Made by a program: the position numbers and the translations under genes. From Icerya purchasi (taxonomy: Eukaryota; Arthropoda; Insecta; Hemiptera; Monophlebidae), in the NCBI GenBank assembly GCA_039619475.1, contig CM077115.1, positions 449,117,292-449,181,291 of the forward strand: 64,000 nt of DNA, read 5' to 3'. Every line of letters begins with the position of its first letter. The first letter of the stretch is position 1. Below the pieces are notes generated by a model, which saw nothing but the letters and a program-made list of their open reading frames with translations, searched no databases and had not been told where the DNA came from. Of this stretch, positions 37,488 through 48,459 are shown in pieces.

Positions 37488-38043
37488 TTAACTATTAAAA
37501 TATAAAGAGATAAATAACGAATAATCGTTGCCGGGGAAAAAAGAACAGTGTAAATTAACAGCACACACTCTGTTCCAAAAACTCATCGTTAATCGACAGC
37601 ACATGTTGGAAGGTGCAACTTGAATAAAAAGTATATACCAAGTGATCAGTACGTATTCAAATGCACTGTGATCGCCTCTGATGTCTTTGGTTAGAGATTT
37701 TTGAGGAGCGATCAGACTGAAGAATGAGAAAAACAAGAAAACTGTTAACAGTGCAGTCACGATTAGTTCGAATTGTAACACATTTCTACTGTTTTATACC
37801 ACGAAAAAAAAAAGAAATCAGATAAATCACGATGAGAGCGCATTAATTAACGTAGTCAACCTCTAAAATCATTAAAAAGTGGTCGACGAATCTGATAAGG
37901 CGAAACGTAAGTAAATTCGCGCATGGATAGTAATGTTTACAGTTTTTGTTACCATCAGCAGATAACTCAGAGAGCATGCACTTAATCTTAATCTGACCAC
38001 CGATATGCGATTGAAGCAACATTATCGCGCACATTAAATACAT
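37488..38043 (-). pseudogene. possible insect chemoreceptor (odorant-receptor-like) fragment
   Basis: Two neighbouring minus-strand open stretches are hydrophobic in a patterned way. 38043-37843 carries LMCAIMLLQSHIGGQIKIKC and FRLIRFVDHFLMILE. After an acceptor-like cag at about 37764, the next reads NVLQFELIVTALLTVFLFF and later NMCCRLTMSFWN. The order and spacing recall the middle membrane segments of insect odorant receptors. However, no donor was found that joins the two in phase, and no clear C-terminal exon was found (36942-37139 holds a weak candidate, TMRPWEKINFRKLAV). It may be a broken receptor gene or chance hydrophobic frames. Confidence 0.25.
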
Positions 38044-38749
38044 GAAAAATGCAGGTTGTTAAACGGACGTCGACAGAAATTATCAACGATAGCGGAACGC
38101 AGTTATATATATTTGAAAACGGTGAGGAATATATTGATTAAAACAAGAAACAATTATGTACTTATTAATGAAATTTATTCCACTGTAGAGTTATACTTTT
38201 TTTATTCCATTAACAACCACGCAATTGTGCCGTTTATTAGTCCTATAACTAAACAATTATACTAGTTCATTAAAAATAAATTTAATCGATACAAAATAAA
38301 ATCCGTACACGGTTATAAGCGTTAAAATTCCATCTCGAGATTTAATTACCCGGAGAATTCCAGTGTGTTAATTGTACAATTATTCAATACCGTTTCCGAA
38401 TAAAATTTAAAAGTGTATTAATTAAAAACAGTTGACACAACTGATAATTCATTTTTTAAATATATATATATATATGTATATGTGACTTGGAAAGAAGAAA
38501 GGAGCCTAACGACCAAAAATCTGTTTTCGTGATAAACGCGTTTAAAGTAAACAACTTCCTATTAGCGCGAGATTTTTGTTATCATTTTTGTGTCACTGAG
38601 TTGAATGAGAAAATAAGAGAATTTCATTCGTCCAAGTACGCAATACGTTTCTATTAGTCAAATACTGTGGGCTGGATAAATTAGTATTAGTGTTGTATCA
38701 TTTCTCACAGGCTCCTTTCTTCATTCTAAGTCACATATATATATATAAA

Positions 38750-38940
38750 CTCGACCAGTTTGGCCTCGCAAAGGGCTTTGCCCCTTGACCCTTCTTACAT
38801 ACATTTCTATCTCTTTTTCTTCTATACTTTTTATAAAATGATCAAAATTTACGTAATTTTTACCGGCATCGACACAAAAAATGTAATAAAATTGAGACAT
38901 TTTTTCTAACGGAGGCCGGCTTAAGAATTACGTTGTAATT
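38750..38940 (-). repeat. family X repeat, copy 3
   Basis: Starts CTCGACCAGTTTGGCCTCG and ends AATTACGTTGTAATT. It faces copy 4 with only six bases between them, making a head-to-head pair. (TA)n lies on its left. Confidence 0.8.
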
Positions 38941-38946
38941 AATATT

Positions 38947-39298
38947 AATTACAATGTAATTCTTAGGCTACCCCCCATTCGAAAAAATGTCCCAATTTTA
39001 TGTAACGTTTGTTATATTTTGTAGGATTTTTGTTATTGTTATTTAAAAAATGTCACAATTTTATGTAATGAAATATGTAACGAAAAATGTAACGAAAAAA
39101 TGTCTTAATTTTATATAATGAAAGTTAAATGTTAGGATAGGATTTTTGTGGTTATGTTATTTTTTGTGTGTGTTGATGCCAGTAAGAATTACGTTGTAAA
39201 TTTTGATCATTTTATACAAAGTATAGAAGAAAAAGAGACAGAAATGAAAGCAAGAGGGGTCAAGGGGCACAGCCCCTTGCGAGGCCAAAGTGGCCGAG
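38947..39298 (+). repeat. family X repeat, copy 4
   Basis: Starts AATTACAATGTAATTC and ends GGCCAAAGTGGCCGAG, followed by a 40-base (TA)n tract. It contains an internal AGAATTACGTTGTAA block (39184-39198) as well as the terminal one. Confidence 0.82.
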
Positions 39299-39346
<48 letters not shown>

Positions 39347-39349
<3 letters not shown>

Positions 39350-39420
39350 CACAACGTAATTCTTAGGCCGGCCCCCATTAGAAAAAATGTCCCATTATTA
39401 TATAATGTTTGTGATATAGT
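39347..39420 (+). repeat. family X repeat, copy 5 (truncated)
   Basis: Starts AATCACAACGTAATTCTTAGG directly after the TA tract of copy 4, then diverges about 70 bases in. The sequence that follows (39425-39490: ACCTCCAAAATAAAGAAGAT, then a T run and TTCGCGC) resembles 19896-19980, another dispersed repeat. Confidence 0.6.
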
Positions 39421-39844
39421 AATTTTCACCGACCTCCAAAATAAAGAAGATTATATGTTCGTCGCTTTTTTTTTTTAATGTTTTTTCGCGCATAACTCAG
39501 ATTTTTCTTTTTAACTGTTGCACTGTAAGAATTCTACAAAATTGTAGAGAGTACTACGACTGCATGAATTAGCGGATATTTCCTGGGCATAGTTTTCGTT
39601 TATTCTTTTTCTAAACGAAACCAGAATATTTACAGAAAAAAATATTCACTCGACTAAAAATTTACCGAATCAATGCTGCCGTACTGATCTAATTGAACAG
39701 TATTACTATAAAAGTGATTATTGATGACATAAACACGTTTGCGATGATGATGTTTCTCTAGCTACCGCGTTTCACTTCCGGCTCGTTTAACTGGATGATA
39801 ATGAGATGAGTTTATTAACCATCTAGACCAAGGACTCTTTTAGT

Positions 39845-40657
39845 ATGTGTTATTTCTTCCTGTAATCGCTTGTCTCAATAATATGATAAGTTATATATTT
39901 TAAAACCCTTAAATTACGTTACAAAAGTTATATATTTTTATATATTGCACGGACACGGAGTACCTTTCAATTCATTAAAACATATAACTTTATTTATATT
40001 AAACTATTACTTAAATTGAAATACAAGTTTTACAAACATTATTAATTCACAAAATATATATAAAATTCGTCCTACCGGTTTCGTCTACCTGACATATTCA
40101 TGGACTGAATTTTGTTATATTATTTATTTACATGTTTGGTCATTATTAAATATATAGATCGATATATTATAATTGTTGGTCTATGTAATATAAAATTTTA
40201 AATTTAATAAATAATAATGAATTAAATATAAAAATAAAGGTAAATATATAGTTACAATTGAATAATATGGAACAATATAATTAAATGATGCGTATGAATT
40301 TGTATGAACCTATTAATATTTTATTTTTGGTTTTCATAAAGTTTTATATTATATAAAGTGTTTTGTGGTATTGTTTGTTGTATATTTAATATTTTATCTT
40401 TGTATTTATTAATGTAATATTCTTCAGCTATATTTAAGAGTTTATTATCTGTAACTATTTTTAAAATTAGCATGTCTGTTTGTATATTGTAAGTTATTGT
40501 ATGGTTTTGTTGTATTATATGGTCAGCAAATGTTGATTTATCAAGATACTTATATTTAATTGCGTATACATGTTCTTTATATCTAGTTTTGAAATTCCTT
40601 TTTGTTTGTCCTGTGTAAACTTTATTACAATTATTACATCTTAATAAATATATTCCT
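39845..40657 (-). mobile_element. 5'-truncated Penelope-like retroelement
   Basis: The 13 bases GGACTCTTTTAGT occur on both sides (39832-39844 and 40658-40670), a clean target-site duplication. The minus strand between them is the last 110 or so codons of a Penelope-like element plus about 475 bases of 3' non-coding DNA. The truncation point falls exactly at the GIY motif. PLEs couple a reverse transcriptase to a C-terminal GIY-YIG endonuclease; only the nuclease end is left. Confidence 0.88.
40321..40657 (-). pseudogene. GIY-YIG endonuclease domain of a Penelope-like element
   Basis: There is no start codon, so it is invisible to an ATG-based ORF search. The frame reads GIYLLRCNNCNKVYTG, with a C-x2-C between the GIY and YIG-equivalent (here YTG) motifs as in arthropod PLEs. 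QTKRNFKTRYKEH follows with the conserved Arg and His, then FADHIIQQNH, then LLNIAEEYYINKYKDKILN with the catalytic Glu. The stop codon is TAA at 40323-40321. Residues expected for catalysis are present, but without the reverse transcriptase it is a relic. Confidence 0.85.
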
Positions 40658-41146
40658 GGACTCTTTTAGTCACGAAATTTTCATGCAAACCCTGAAAGTA
40701 TTAAAGCAGAATTACGCGTAACATTTTTTTTATAAAAGATACTAACTGGGAGGGTGGCGTTTTAAATCACTAATGAAAGTATCCGTCAAATTTGGACAGC
40801 AGGGAAAAATAAGTAAATATACACACTTTTCTAATACATATTTTTATTGGTATAATTTCGTACAAATACATAATTTGAAACAGTAAAACTTTTTTTTTTT
40901 TTCCGGCATTTCTTTGAACTTCTATCATTACGGACTCCGAGTTAAGAATTGCTGATCTAGACTGAATAATAGTCGGCGATTTCGTAGCTCTTCAAAACTA
41001 AATAAAACGTAATCACGGTAATATTGGAAAAAGTCCAAAAATGTTCCCTTACACGTGTCCATTTTTTGTCTATGATGGCTTATCTTTGGATGGAAAAATA
41101 TGGTTTTTAAGGAACCGATCGTTTTAACAGCAGCAGATGTCTCGTA

Positions 41147-42780
41147 TATGGCCGTAACTTTGGCCCAGGTTATTGTATAGGGGTGTTTTTTTTTTTTTAA
41201 ATGGGCGGTTTTATCAACTTTTATCTGGTTTTATTAGATTTTTAATTACTTAAAAACCTTTCGAGATAAATTGGAAAACCGAAAAAGGAGCTTTTCCCCG
41301 AAATTGAATATCTCAAAAACAGCCCATCTTCGATTTGCACGAATTTTGAACATGTTTTTCAAAGCCAAATAAGCTATCTTTCGACCAAATAGCAATGTGC
41401 TATTTTGCCCCGTTCCGGAGGTACGGGTTTACGAAAAGAAAATGGCTATTTTTACATGCTTAAAGCCCGACATATGTTATATATAAGCTTGTTTCGTAAT
41501 ATTTAGATCACATAAACACGGATAAACCATTTCTTAACAAAGAATTAAGCGAAGGAATCAATATTAATTGTCCATCTACTCAAGTTGAATTAAAATAGTG
41601 TACATTTTCTATGCAATCATTTTTAATTAGAGTAATTTACATACGTGAAATCAATATGGTAGGGAGCGCATTATTCTATCCGTAGCCATAGTGTATAATA
41701 ATCATTTATATATATTAATTAACAGTCAACACTAATTCATTTTTGTTTGTTGGTTTTTCTCGTTTAACTCTCCTTATTCATATTCAACATCCGTCTCTCT
41801 CAGATAACTCGCCAAATGTGATTGTCGCGAACGTCGTGAATTGATCGAACCTCTTTCCATTCTTCATTCTTTTCGACTGTAAATTTTTGCAGTTCTTCAG
41901 CTTTCAAGAGTATTACCCTTCCTTTACTGCTACATTTATTTACATGTTTCACAAAATCTTCAGCATTTCTAATGCATTCGTTCGGTGATGATGACATGGG
42001 TTGTAGCGTAATGTAATAATCCGCCGGTGCTATCACACGCTCGTTTTTCGTTTCTAGTTACAGAAAAAATCCATTTTGATTTATGACACCCATGTCCCAA
42101 TTCAAAAAATTGAAATCTATTCTTGAAATGTTATCCGCGAGACTGTTGTTGAAGGAAATATGAATGAGGAAAGTTAAACGAGAAAAACCGACAAACAACA
42201 ATGGATTAGTATTGATTGTTAATTAATATATATATCTGATTATTATACATTACGGCTACGGATAAAATAACGGACTCCCTACTCTAATTAAAAATTATCG
42301 AATAAAAAATGTACATTATTTTAATTCAACTCGAGTAGAAGGACAATTAATATTGATTCCTTCGCCTAATTCTTCGTTAAGAAATGGTTTATCCATATTT
42401 ATGTGATCTAAATATTACGAAACAAGCTTATATATAACATATGTCGGGCTTTAAGCATGTAGAAATAGCCATTTTCTTTTCGTAAACCCGTACCTCCGGA
42501 ACGGGGCAAAATAGCACATTGCTATTGGGTCGAAAGATAGCTTATTTGGCTTTGAAAAACATGTTCAAAATTCGTGCAAATCGAAGATGGGCTTTTTTTG
42601 AGATATTCAATTTCTGGAAAAAGCTCCTTTTTTCGGTTTTCCAATTTTTCTCGAAAGGTTTTTATAAGTAATCAAAAATCTAATAAAACCAGATAAAAGT
42701 TGATAAAATCTCCCATTTAAAAAAAAAACAAAAAAAAAAAAACGCCCCGATAAATTAACACGGCCAAAATTACAGTCATT
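41147..42780. mobile_element. foldback DNA element with about 600-bp inverted arms
   Basis: The left arm (about 41147-41768) and right arm (about 42173-42780) are inverted copies over their whole length, with only scattered differences. For example, CCCCGTTCCGGAGGTACGGG lies in the left arm at about 41410 and its complement in the right at about 42490. Outer ends start near TATGGCCGTAACTTTGGCC and, reversed, AATGACTGTAATTTTGGCC. The 404-bp loop holds a minus-strand open frame. The superfamily is unknown, and the target duplication was not resolved. Confidence 0.82.
41800..42060 (-). CDS. open reading frame in the loop of the foldback element, unknown function
   Basis: About 86 codons are open from after a TAA at about 42063 to a stop at about 41800. 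There is no ATG at the start (LETKNERVIAPADYYITLQ..., Met only at PMSSSPN), so it may be a captured exon or the tail of a longer protein. The C-terminal two-thirds is a charged, evenly mixed sequence (FVKHVNKCSSKGRVILLKAE, then LQKFTVEKNEEWKEV and DNHIWRVI) that looks like real protein, not chance. I do not recognise a family. No membrane segment or signal peptide is visible. Confidence 0.45.
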
Positions 42781-43654
42781 TAAAAAAAATAAGAATTTTC
42801 ATTTTCAAAATTAAGCTTTCATGATGTAAATTTTGATATCGTGCTACAGGGCTTTAAAATCATTTTTCGAAGGAAATTTAATGTAGATTACGACCTAAAA
42901 GTTGAAAAAAAAATCGAAAAACGATTGATTTTTTTTTCTCGTTGAATCTATATGGAATGGAACATAAATAATTTTAATATATACTGTTCGGATAAAGTTT
43001 AATTTAATGTACTTTCAAATTCGAATCATCAGAAAAGTCGTGGATTATCAAGTATTTAGTACGATATCTGTTTTGAAATTTAATTCATTAGCTTATTAAG
43101 ACATACGCTAATTGGATTGAATGATGTATGCACCGACCGATTTTAAATAGTCTACTACGAACTTTCACGTCATCATGAAGAATTCTTGCACAAAGTGATA
43201 ATCGAAACATGCGGTATTCAACTATGTGTGAGTAACTATATATAACCTGTAGTATTTCAGGCCGCAATTACGGGGTCACAACGCTGTTGCATGTTAAAAA
43301 ATCAGATATGCGCATCAGACCTTAGGGATTAAGGTTTCTACTTCTTGTCGCGAAATGGCAGTGACATCATTTTCGTTTGAATATAAATCTAACGGCAGTA
43401 ATTAAATGCGAAAGCGTAACTTTAATATTTTACAATCTCATACACATATACGCGTACTTTTCAAACTTTACATTTCTCTCCGATTATCTCTTGTTAAAAT
43501 GCAACGGGAGACAATATCTGCTTAGAGCCTTCAGCTAAAATTTAAAAACATGGAACATGCTTTGAAATCTGATTATCTGTCTGCTGTTTTTTCTGCTTGT
43601 TGATCCCTTGAATTTTGGTTTTCTGAATGCTGGTTTCCCTATAACTAAATAATA

Positions 43655-43855
43655 CTAAATAACGTTCGTTTATCACTGAAGCATGATCGAGGAACGTTTT
43701 GTATAACGCTAACGACGCACCAAAGAACGTTCAAAGAGCGTTTATTTATCGTTTGTTTAACGTTTAAGCATCAATCGAAGAACGTCTGTATAATGCTAAA
43801 TAACGTTTGAGAAACGCTAAGGAAGTTTCAAGGAGCGTTCATTTATCGTTCTTCG
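43655..43855. repeat. degenerate tandem repeat, unit about 90-98 bp
   Basis: Two diverged units share AGCAT..ATCGA.GAACGT and GTATAA.GCTAA (43680-43712 and 43767-43798) and the block TTTATTTATCG/TTCATTTATCG. AACGTT recurs every few dozen bases throughout. Confidence 0.6.
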
Positions 43856-43859
43856 TTTC

Positions 43860-46280
43860 TTACGACATCGCTGAAGTATTGGTGTAGGACTACACCTGGA
43901 ACTAGTTCTATATAAGGGACCCAAAGCTTTCACAATAAATTCTTTTACAGACTTCCCTGAAGCACCGTTACCGGAACTGAATGAACTAGAGCTCAACAAA
44001 TGTTACAAAATCGAAAAACTGAACAAAGTTAACACCTAGTACGTTGGCCGAATGATGGTACTTAGCTTCACCTTCAACTTTCAGAGATTATTGCACAATC
44101 TTACTAAGACGTGATGATTCATTGCCGATAACCAGAAAGGTATATATTCTTGTAGTAAGTGCTCTACTTTAGTGTCGCTTCTGCGTGACTCGTTTCGTGT
44201 CGTTTTCTAGACATTAGTTAAGGCTAAAGCATGTACCATGCTAAAAAAAAATCAGTCAGTTAGAAACAAACTCTGAACGTTTTAACTAAAACTAAAAGCA
44301 AAATCTAAATACTGGATTTAAAAAAAATAAAGAATTTTGTTATACGTGTTTTTATATGTATTTAATAAAGTACCACCTTAAAATCGACCGTATGATCCCA
44401 AATTACTTCGACGATCGTATTTCAGACAAGATTTGTTAGACGAATTCTTAAAAATCCCATAACAATCCCAAACGCACATCAGCCATTCCTCCGACATATT
44501 AAAGACCGTATAAACGACATTCCAGCCTATGTTTAATTCTATTCATCGACTACAATTTAAATACATACCGGCTTAAGCTTAAATTTTAGAAAATACATAA
44601 ACAGGAACAAGTAAAACCGATATGCAGCTAAAGGACCACATAAACATACAGAGATACAGACAGTAACACCGGCAGACGTGTCCATGTATAGTATATAGCA
44701 GATATTTACATGTTCAATTACGGATAGACAATTAATCTTACATCGTGGCGGACAGATAAAAAAGCGTTATGTATTTACATGCAGGCGCACCACAGCCATT
44801 TGCGTGTTATTTCGTTTACATGCGCAAATATTCGCATACCTTTTATCACTATTACTATTTTCGTCACTTTCGGACGACATGGCTGTGTGGAAGAAAACAA
44901 GAAATATTTGAACAAATAACCAGATGTAGACTACACGCAAAATATACCATCAAAAAGCATCAGACGCGCTTTAATCTGAAAATAATTAAACTAATTAATG
45001 CTTTAGCCAACTACGTACATACACACACACATGTACATGTACATACTTTATAAAGCACAACGCTATATCATATATAAATTAAAACAATAAAAGCTAGTTT
45101 GCTACTAGCTCTACTTACTATTAGGTAAATGATGACGCTTTCTTCTTTTTCAGTTTTGCTTAACAAAAATACGACTTAAGCTAGCGTTATATACAATTAA
45201 AACTTTACGCCGCCACGTTAAACACGATTGAACTACATTTTTCTCGCAAGTTTAACTTGGCCCTTACTTCAAAAAAAAAAAAAAAAAAAGAAAAAAAGAA
45301 GAAAAACACTCACACAGAAGTGTTTAACAGTAGAGAAGACGCGACACAACACGAGCGCGTCATTGAGACTCAGTAGCGCTGAAAATAGTGTTATAAATAG
45401 TAACTGAAATTATGCGTATTTTAATCGAAAGATAAAAGTGCAAATTAACCAAACGAGCAAAATCAAATAAATAAATAAATGTATGAAACTAAACCGGCAT
45501 AAAACATGGTGGACACTGTTTTTGAAAAAAGGAAAACAATGTTACTTTTTAATAAGAACGTACAAGTATGTATACTGCGCCATATTTTAGAACTAGTGTT
45601 ATTCACTAAATTCAAAAAAAAAACAAAAAAACTTGCAGTCAATAAAAAAAGTAAAAGCCATTAAATAATTAGAAATTGAAAGATTACCGATTAATAATTT
45701 TTCAACAGACAAGAGTGAAATTTCAATCGCGAACAATTGTTTCAAATTAGTCCGAAGGATCCCTGGAATTGTTCTGTAGTACTCCCAATATTACGTAATG
45801 GAAATTAATTGCTTTTAAACCAATTCGCTTTCTCCTTTATAAGGTGGTACTGAATTATTATTCCCTTCTGGTTTTAGTTGTTATTGTACTAACTTATATG
45901 TACGCAATAATTATTAATATAAAAAATGATTGCGACAAATACGACATACCCTGCGATTATAATACAATCTTTATATGCACTCTAGCACCTGAAAAAAATT
46001 ATTTAATTGGGAATTATCGAATTTCGACAACTTGATACAAGCCAAAATAGATTGAAATTAAGGATCCAGTAACATCAACAAATGCTCTCCGCAACTAGGA
46101 ATATCGACCATCGAGTCATCGAACAAAAATAATGCCCAAGAAAAAGGGGCATCACATGAAAAAAAATGGTACAGTTAAAATAGTCGAGACTCATATCGAT
46201 ATTAAATATATTGCAATTATACTAATGGTACAACTTTAGAACTGCAATTTTAGTTAGAGGAACAACTAAAGAATACCTTG
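43860..46280. other. AT-rich DNA, no gene recognised
   Basis: There are scattered poly(A) tracts (45269-45299). The open frames at 44769-45053 and 45844-46035 show no known motif. Confidence 0.5.
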
Positions 46281-46668
46281 TTTTTGTTTTTTTTATTTCG
46301 GTTCCCCATTTCGGACGTTCCCGATGGGGCAAGTTTATTAATAAATCCGTGTACAAATGTATTCAGTGTACTTAATATAACATGATTATCTTCCTAACCG
46401 AAATCATAAAGTTTGTGTGTGGAGTGTAGCGGGTGCTTAAAAATTTAACACAGGATTATTATTTTTACAATATAGCGTATAATGAGTTGATAATAGTACT
46501 AAAAATATTTATATGAAATTGCATTGGTGATATTTAGTCACCAGTTACATCTTATATAAAAGAATAGGTAGAACAGTTACTGTTTATATATACAAGATGA
46601 ATTTGTTATTCACTATAACGTATAAAGTAAAATAAAATAGCAATATAACAATACGATTTGAAGTTTAC

Positions 46669-46829
46669 TCATTCATATTCATCAGAATTATAAATAAAAC
46701 TTTTTTTTACTATCATATGAAAGTATTTTAGCAAATTATTGCAATTTTTGGAGTCTATTCGTAGTTGCGTATTGGAAGTAATTTTGAATTGTTCTCTTAG
46801 ATCAGTTAATGAGGAACAGTTGAATATTA
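46669..46829 (-). pseudogene. LINE C, C-terminal end (right of mariner copy 1 in reading order)
   Basis: Reads HIIFNCSSLTDLREQFK.. to NSDEYE then stop (TGA). If the mariner and one TA are removed, this continues the 48067 fragment in frame after DDI, except that the single codon between them is TAA where Glu would be expected. Confidence 0.75.
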
Positions 46830-46831
46830 TA

Positions 46832-48062
46832 CGACGGTTGCCTTTTATATTTCGGGATTTGGCAACCCTGGTGTTGCAATCTGGCAACTGACAGCTCTAT
46901 CGTAAAGTTAAACGTTTTTTAGGTTATACTTACTCAAAACGTTTTGATATACGAGCGCTATTTGTGTTGTTTAGAGGAAGTTAAAAGATTCATCTGACCC
47001 CAAAAATGGAATTAATCGTGAACATTTTCGTGCGATTATTTTTTACAACTTTCGACGTAGATTAACTCAGCAACAGTGCATGGATGAACTTAATTCAACT
47101 TTTGGCGATGAAGCTCCATCAAGGACCAGTGTTTATCGATGGTATGTGGAATTCAATCGTGGTCGTAGTTCACTCCAAGACGAATTTCGTGAAGGTCGTC
47201 CAAAATCAGTTGTTGTTCCGAAAACCATTGATGCTGTGCGCGAACTGATATTGCAAGATCGTCATGTGACCTATCGTGAGATAGAGACAACCTTAGGCAT
47301 TAGTGGGACCAGCATACACTCAATATTGCATGAACATTTAACTGTCAAAAAAATTTGTTCGCGTTGGATCACACACAATTTGTCAATCGCTCAAAAAAAG
47401 GCTCGTGTCGATTAGTCGAAAGAAATGCTCAAAAAATACGATCGCGGTGGAGCCCGAAAGTAAACAGCAGTCGACTGTATGGGTGTTTCAAGATGAGCCA
47501 AATCCAACAAAAGTTGTTCGCGCACGAAGCACTTCCAAGCAAATGGTCGCATGTTTTTTCGGAAAAACTGGACATGTCGCAACCGTACCACTAGAACAAC
47601 GCAGAACAGTCAATTCTGAGTGGTACACAACAATTTGTTTGCCAGTTGTCTGCCAAGAAATCAGGAAAACCAACCGGCGAAGACGGATCACTCTTCACCA
47701 CGACAATGCGAGCTCTCACACATCGGCTCAAACAACTGCATTTTTGAGCACCCGAATCATCGATTTGATGAGTCCTCCGCCGTATAGTCCTGACCTTTCG
47801 CCAAATGACTTCTTTTTATTCCCGTACGTAAAAAACAAACTGAGAGGTCAACGTTTTTCGATACCTGAAGAAGCGGTTGCTGTATTCAGAATGCATGTTT
47901 TGGAGATACCTCAATCAGAGTGGAAAAAATGCTTCGACAATTGGTTCAAACGCATGCAAAAGTGTATAGATCTTCATGGGGAATGTTTTGAAAAACAATA
48001 AAGTGATTTTCGATGATTAATATTTTTGTTCTCCAATCCCGAAATATAAAAGGCAACCCTCG
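46832..48062 (+). mobile_element. mariner copy 1 (1231 bp)
   Basis: Inverted ends CGACGGTTGCCTTTTATATT (left) and, reversed, CGAGGGTTGCCTTTTATATT (right) are bordered by TA at 46830-46831 and 48063-48064. The transposase is nearly intact apart from a deletion that removes the first catalytic Asp segment. It sits in LINE C, opposite to its direction. Over 95% identical by eye to copy 2 at 48821-50054. Confidence 0.95.
46986..48001 (+). pseudogene. mariner transposase with first catalytic Asp deleted (copy 1)
   Basis: The N-terminal DNA-binding half (47080-47415 and upstream in frame: HFRAIIFYNFRRRLTQQQC, TSVYRWYVEFNRGRSSL, TYREIETTLGISGTSIHSIL) is followed near 47440 by a frameshifting deletion of roughly 60 bases. 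The stretch that normally holds the DIVTGDESWIY motif is gone. The second half (to 48001) is open: STVWVFQDEPNP, LHHDNASSHTSAQTTAF, YSPDLSPNDFFLFPYVKNK, with the second and third catalytic Asp present. The protein cannot be catalytically active. Family: mariner, SETMAR-like. Confidence 0.9.
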
Positions 48063-48066
48063 TATG

Positions 48067-48458
48067 TTAAATGTCATCTAGAACATTCCTTTTACAATAT
48101 TTACAATTCGAACTATTTTCTAACTTAAACCTGTGTAGGTATTCTCCAATGGCATCGTGTCCACTGAGAATTTGAACATTGAAAAAGGTTATTAATGGAT
48201 TTTTTATCTTGAATTTTTCTTTGATATCTGGGAAGAAATTATAGGTTTTCCGACCAGTGTAATCGGTGTCCCAGCGATATTGCCAAATATTAATTATTTT
48301 TATATTTACATGATGTTTGAGTAATTTGATGGTGGGAGATGTTCCCAACTCCTTTTCAATAAATCTTAATGATTTGATTAGATTCAAGTTTTTTATAATT
48401 CTGTATTCTGAAACTATTGCATTACCCACTAGAAAGAGATCTAAAGGTATTGCTGTCG
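48067..48458 (-). pseudogene. LINE C, C-terminal region fragment
   Basis: Reads AIPLDLFLVGNAIVSE, INIWQYRWDTDYTGRKTYNF, FFNVQILSGHDAIGEYLHRF and NCKYCKRNVLDD. The W..RW..T..GR.T, L.GH..F..YL and C..C signatures are those of the post-RT C-terminal part of R1/I-type LINEs. Confidence 0.8.
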
Positions 48459-48459
48459 G

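Larger units (their letters stand above)
39829..40954. mobile_element. hAT-type MITE split by a Penelope-like insertion
   Basis: The same eight bases, ATCTAGAC, flank the element (39821-39828 and 40955-40962), the 8-bp target duplication expected of hAT transposons. The inverted ends, CAAGGACTCTTTTAG and (reversed) CAGCAATTCTTAACTC, resemble hAT termini. Removing the Penelope-like insert and one 13-bp duplicate leaves about 300 bp without coding capacity. Confidence 0.65.
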
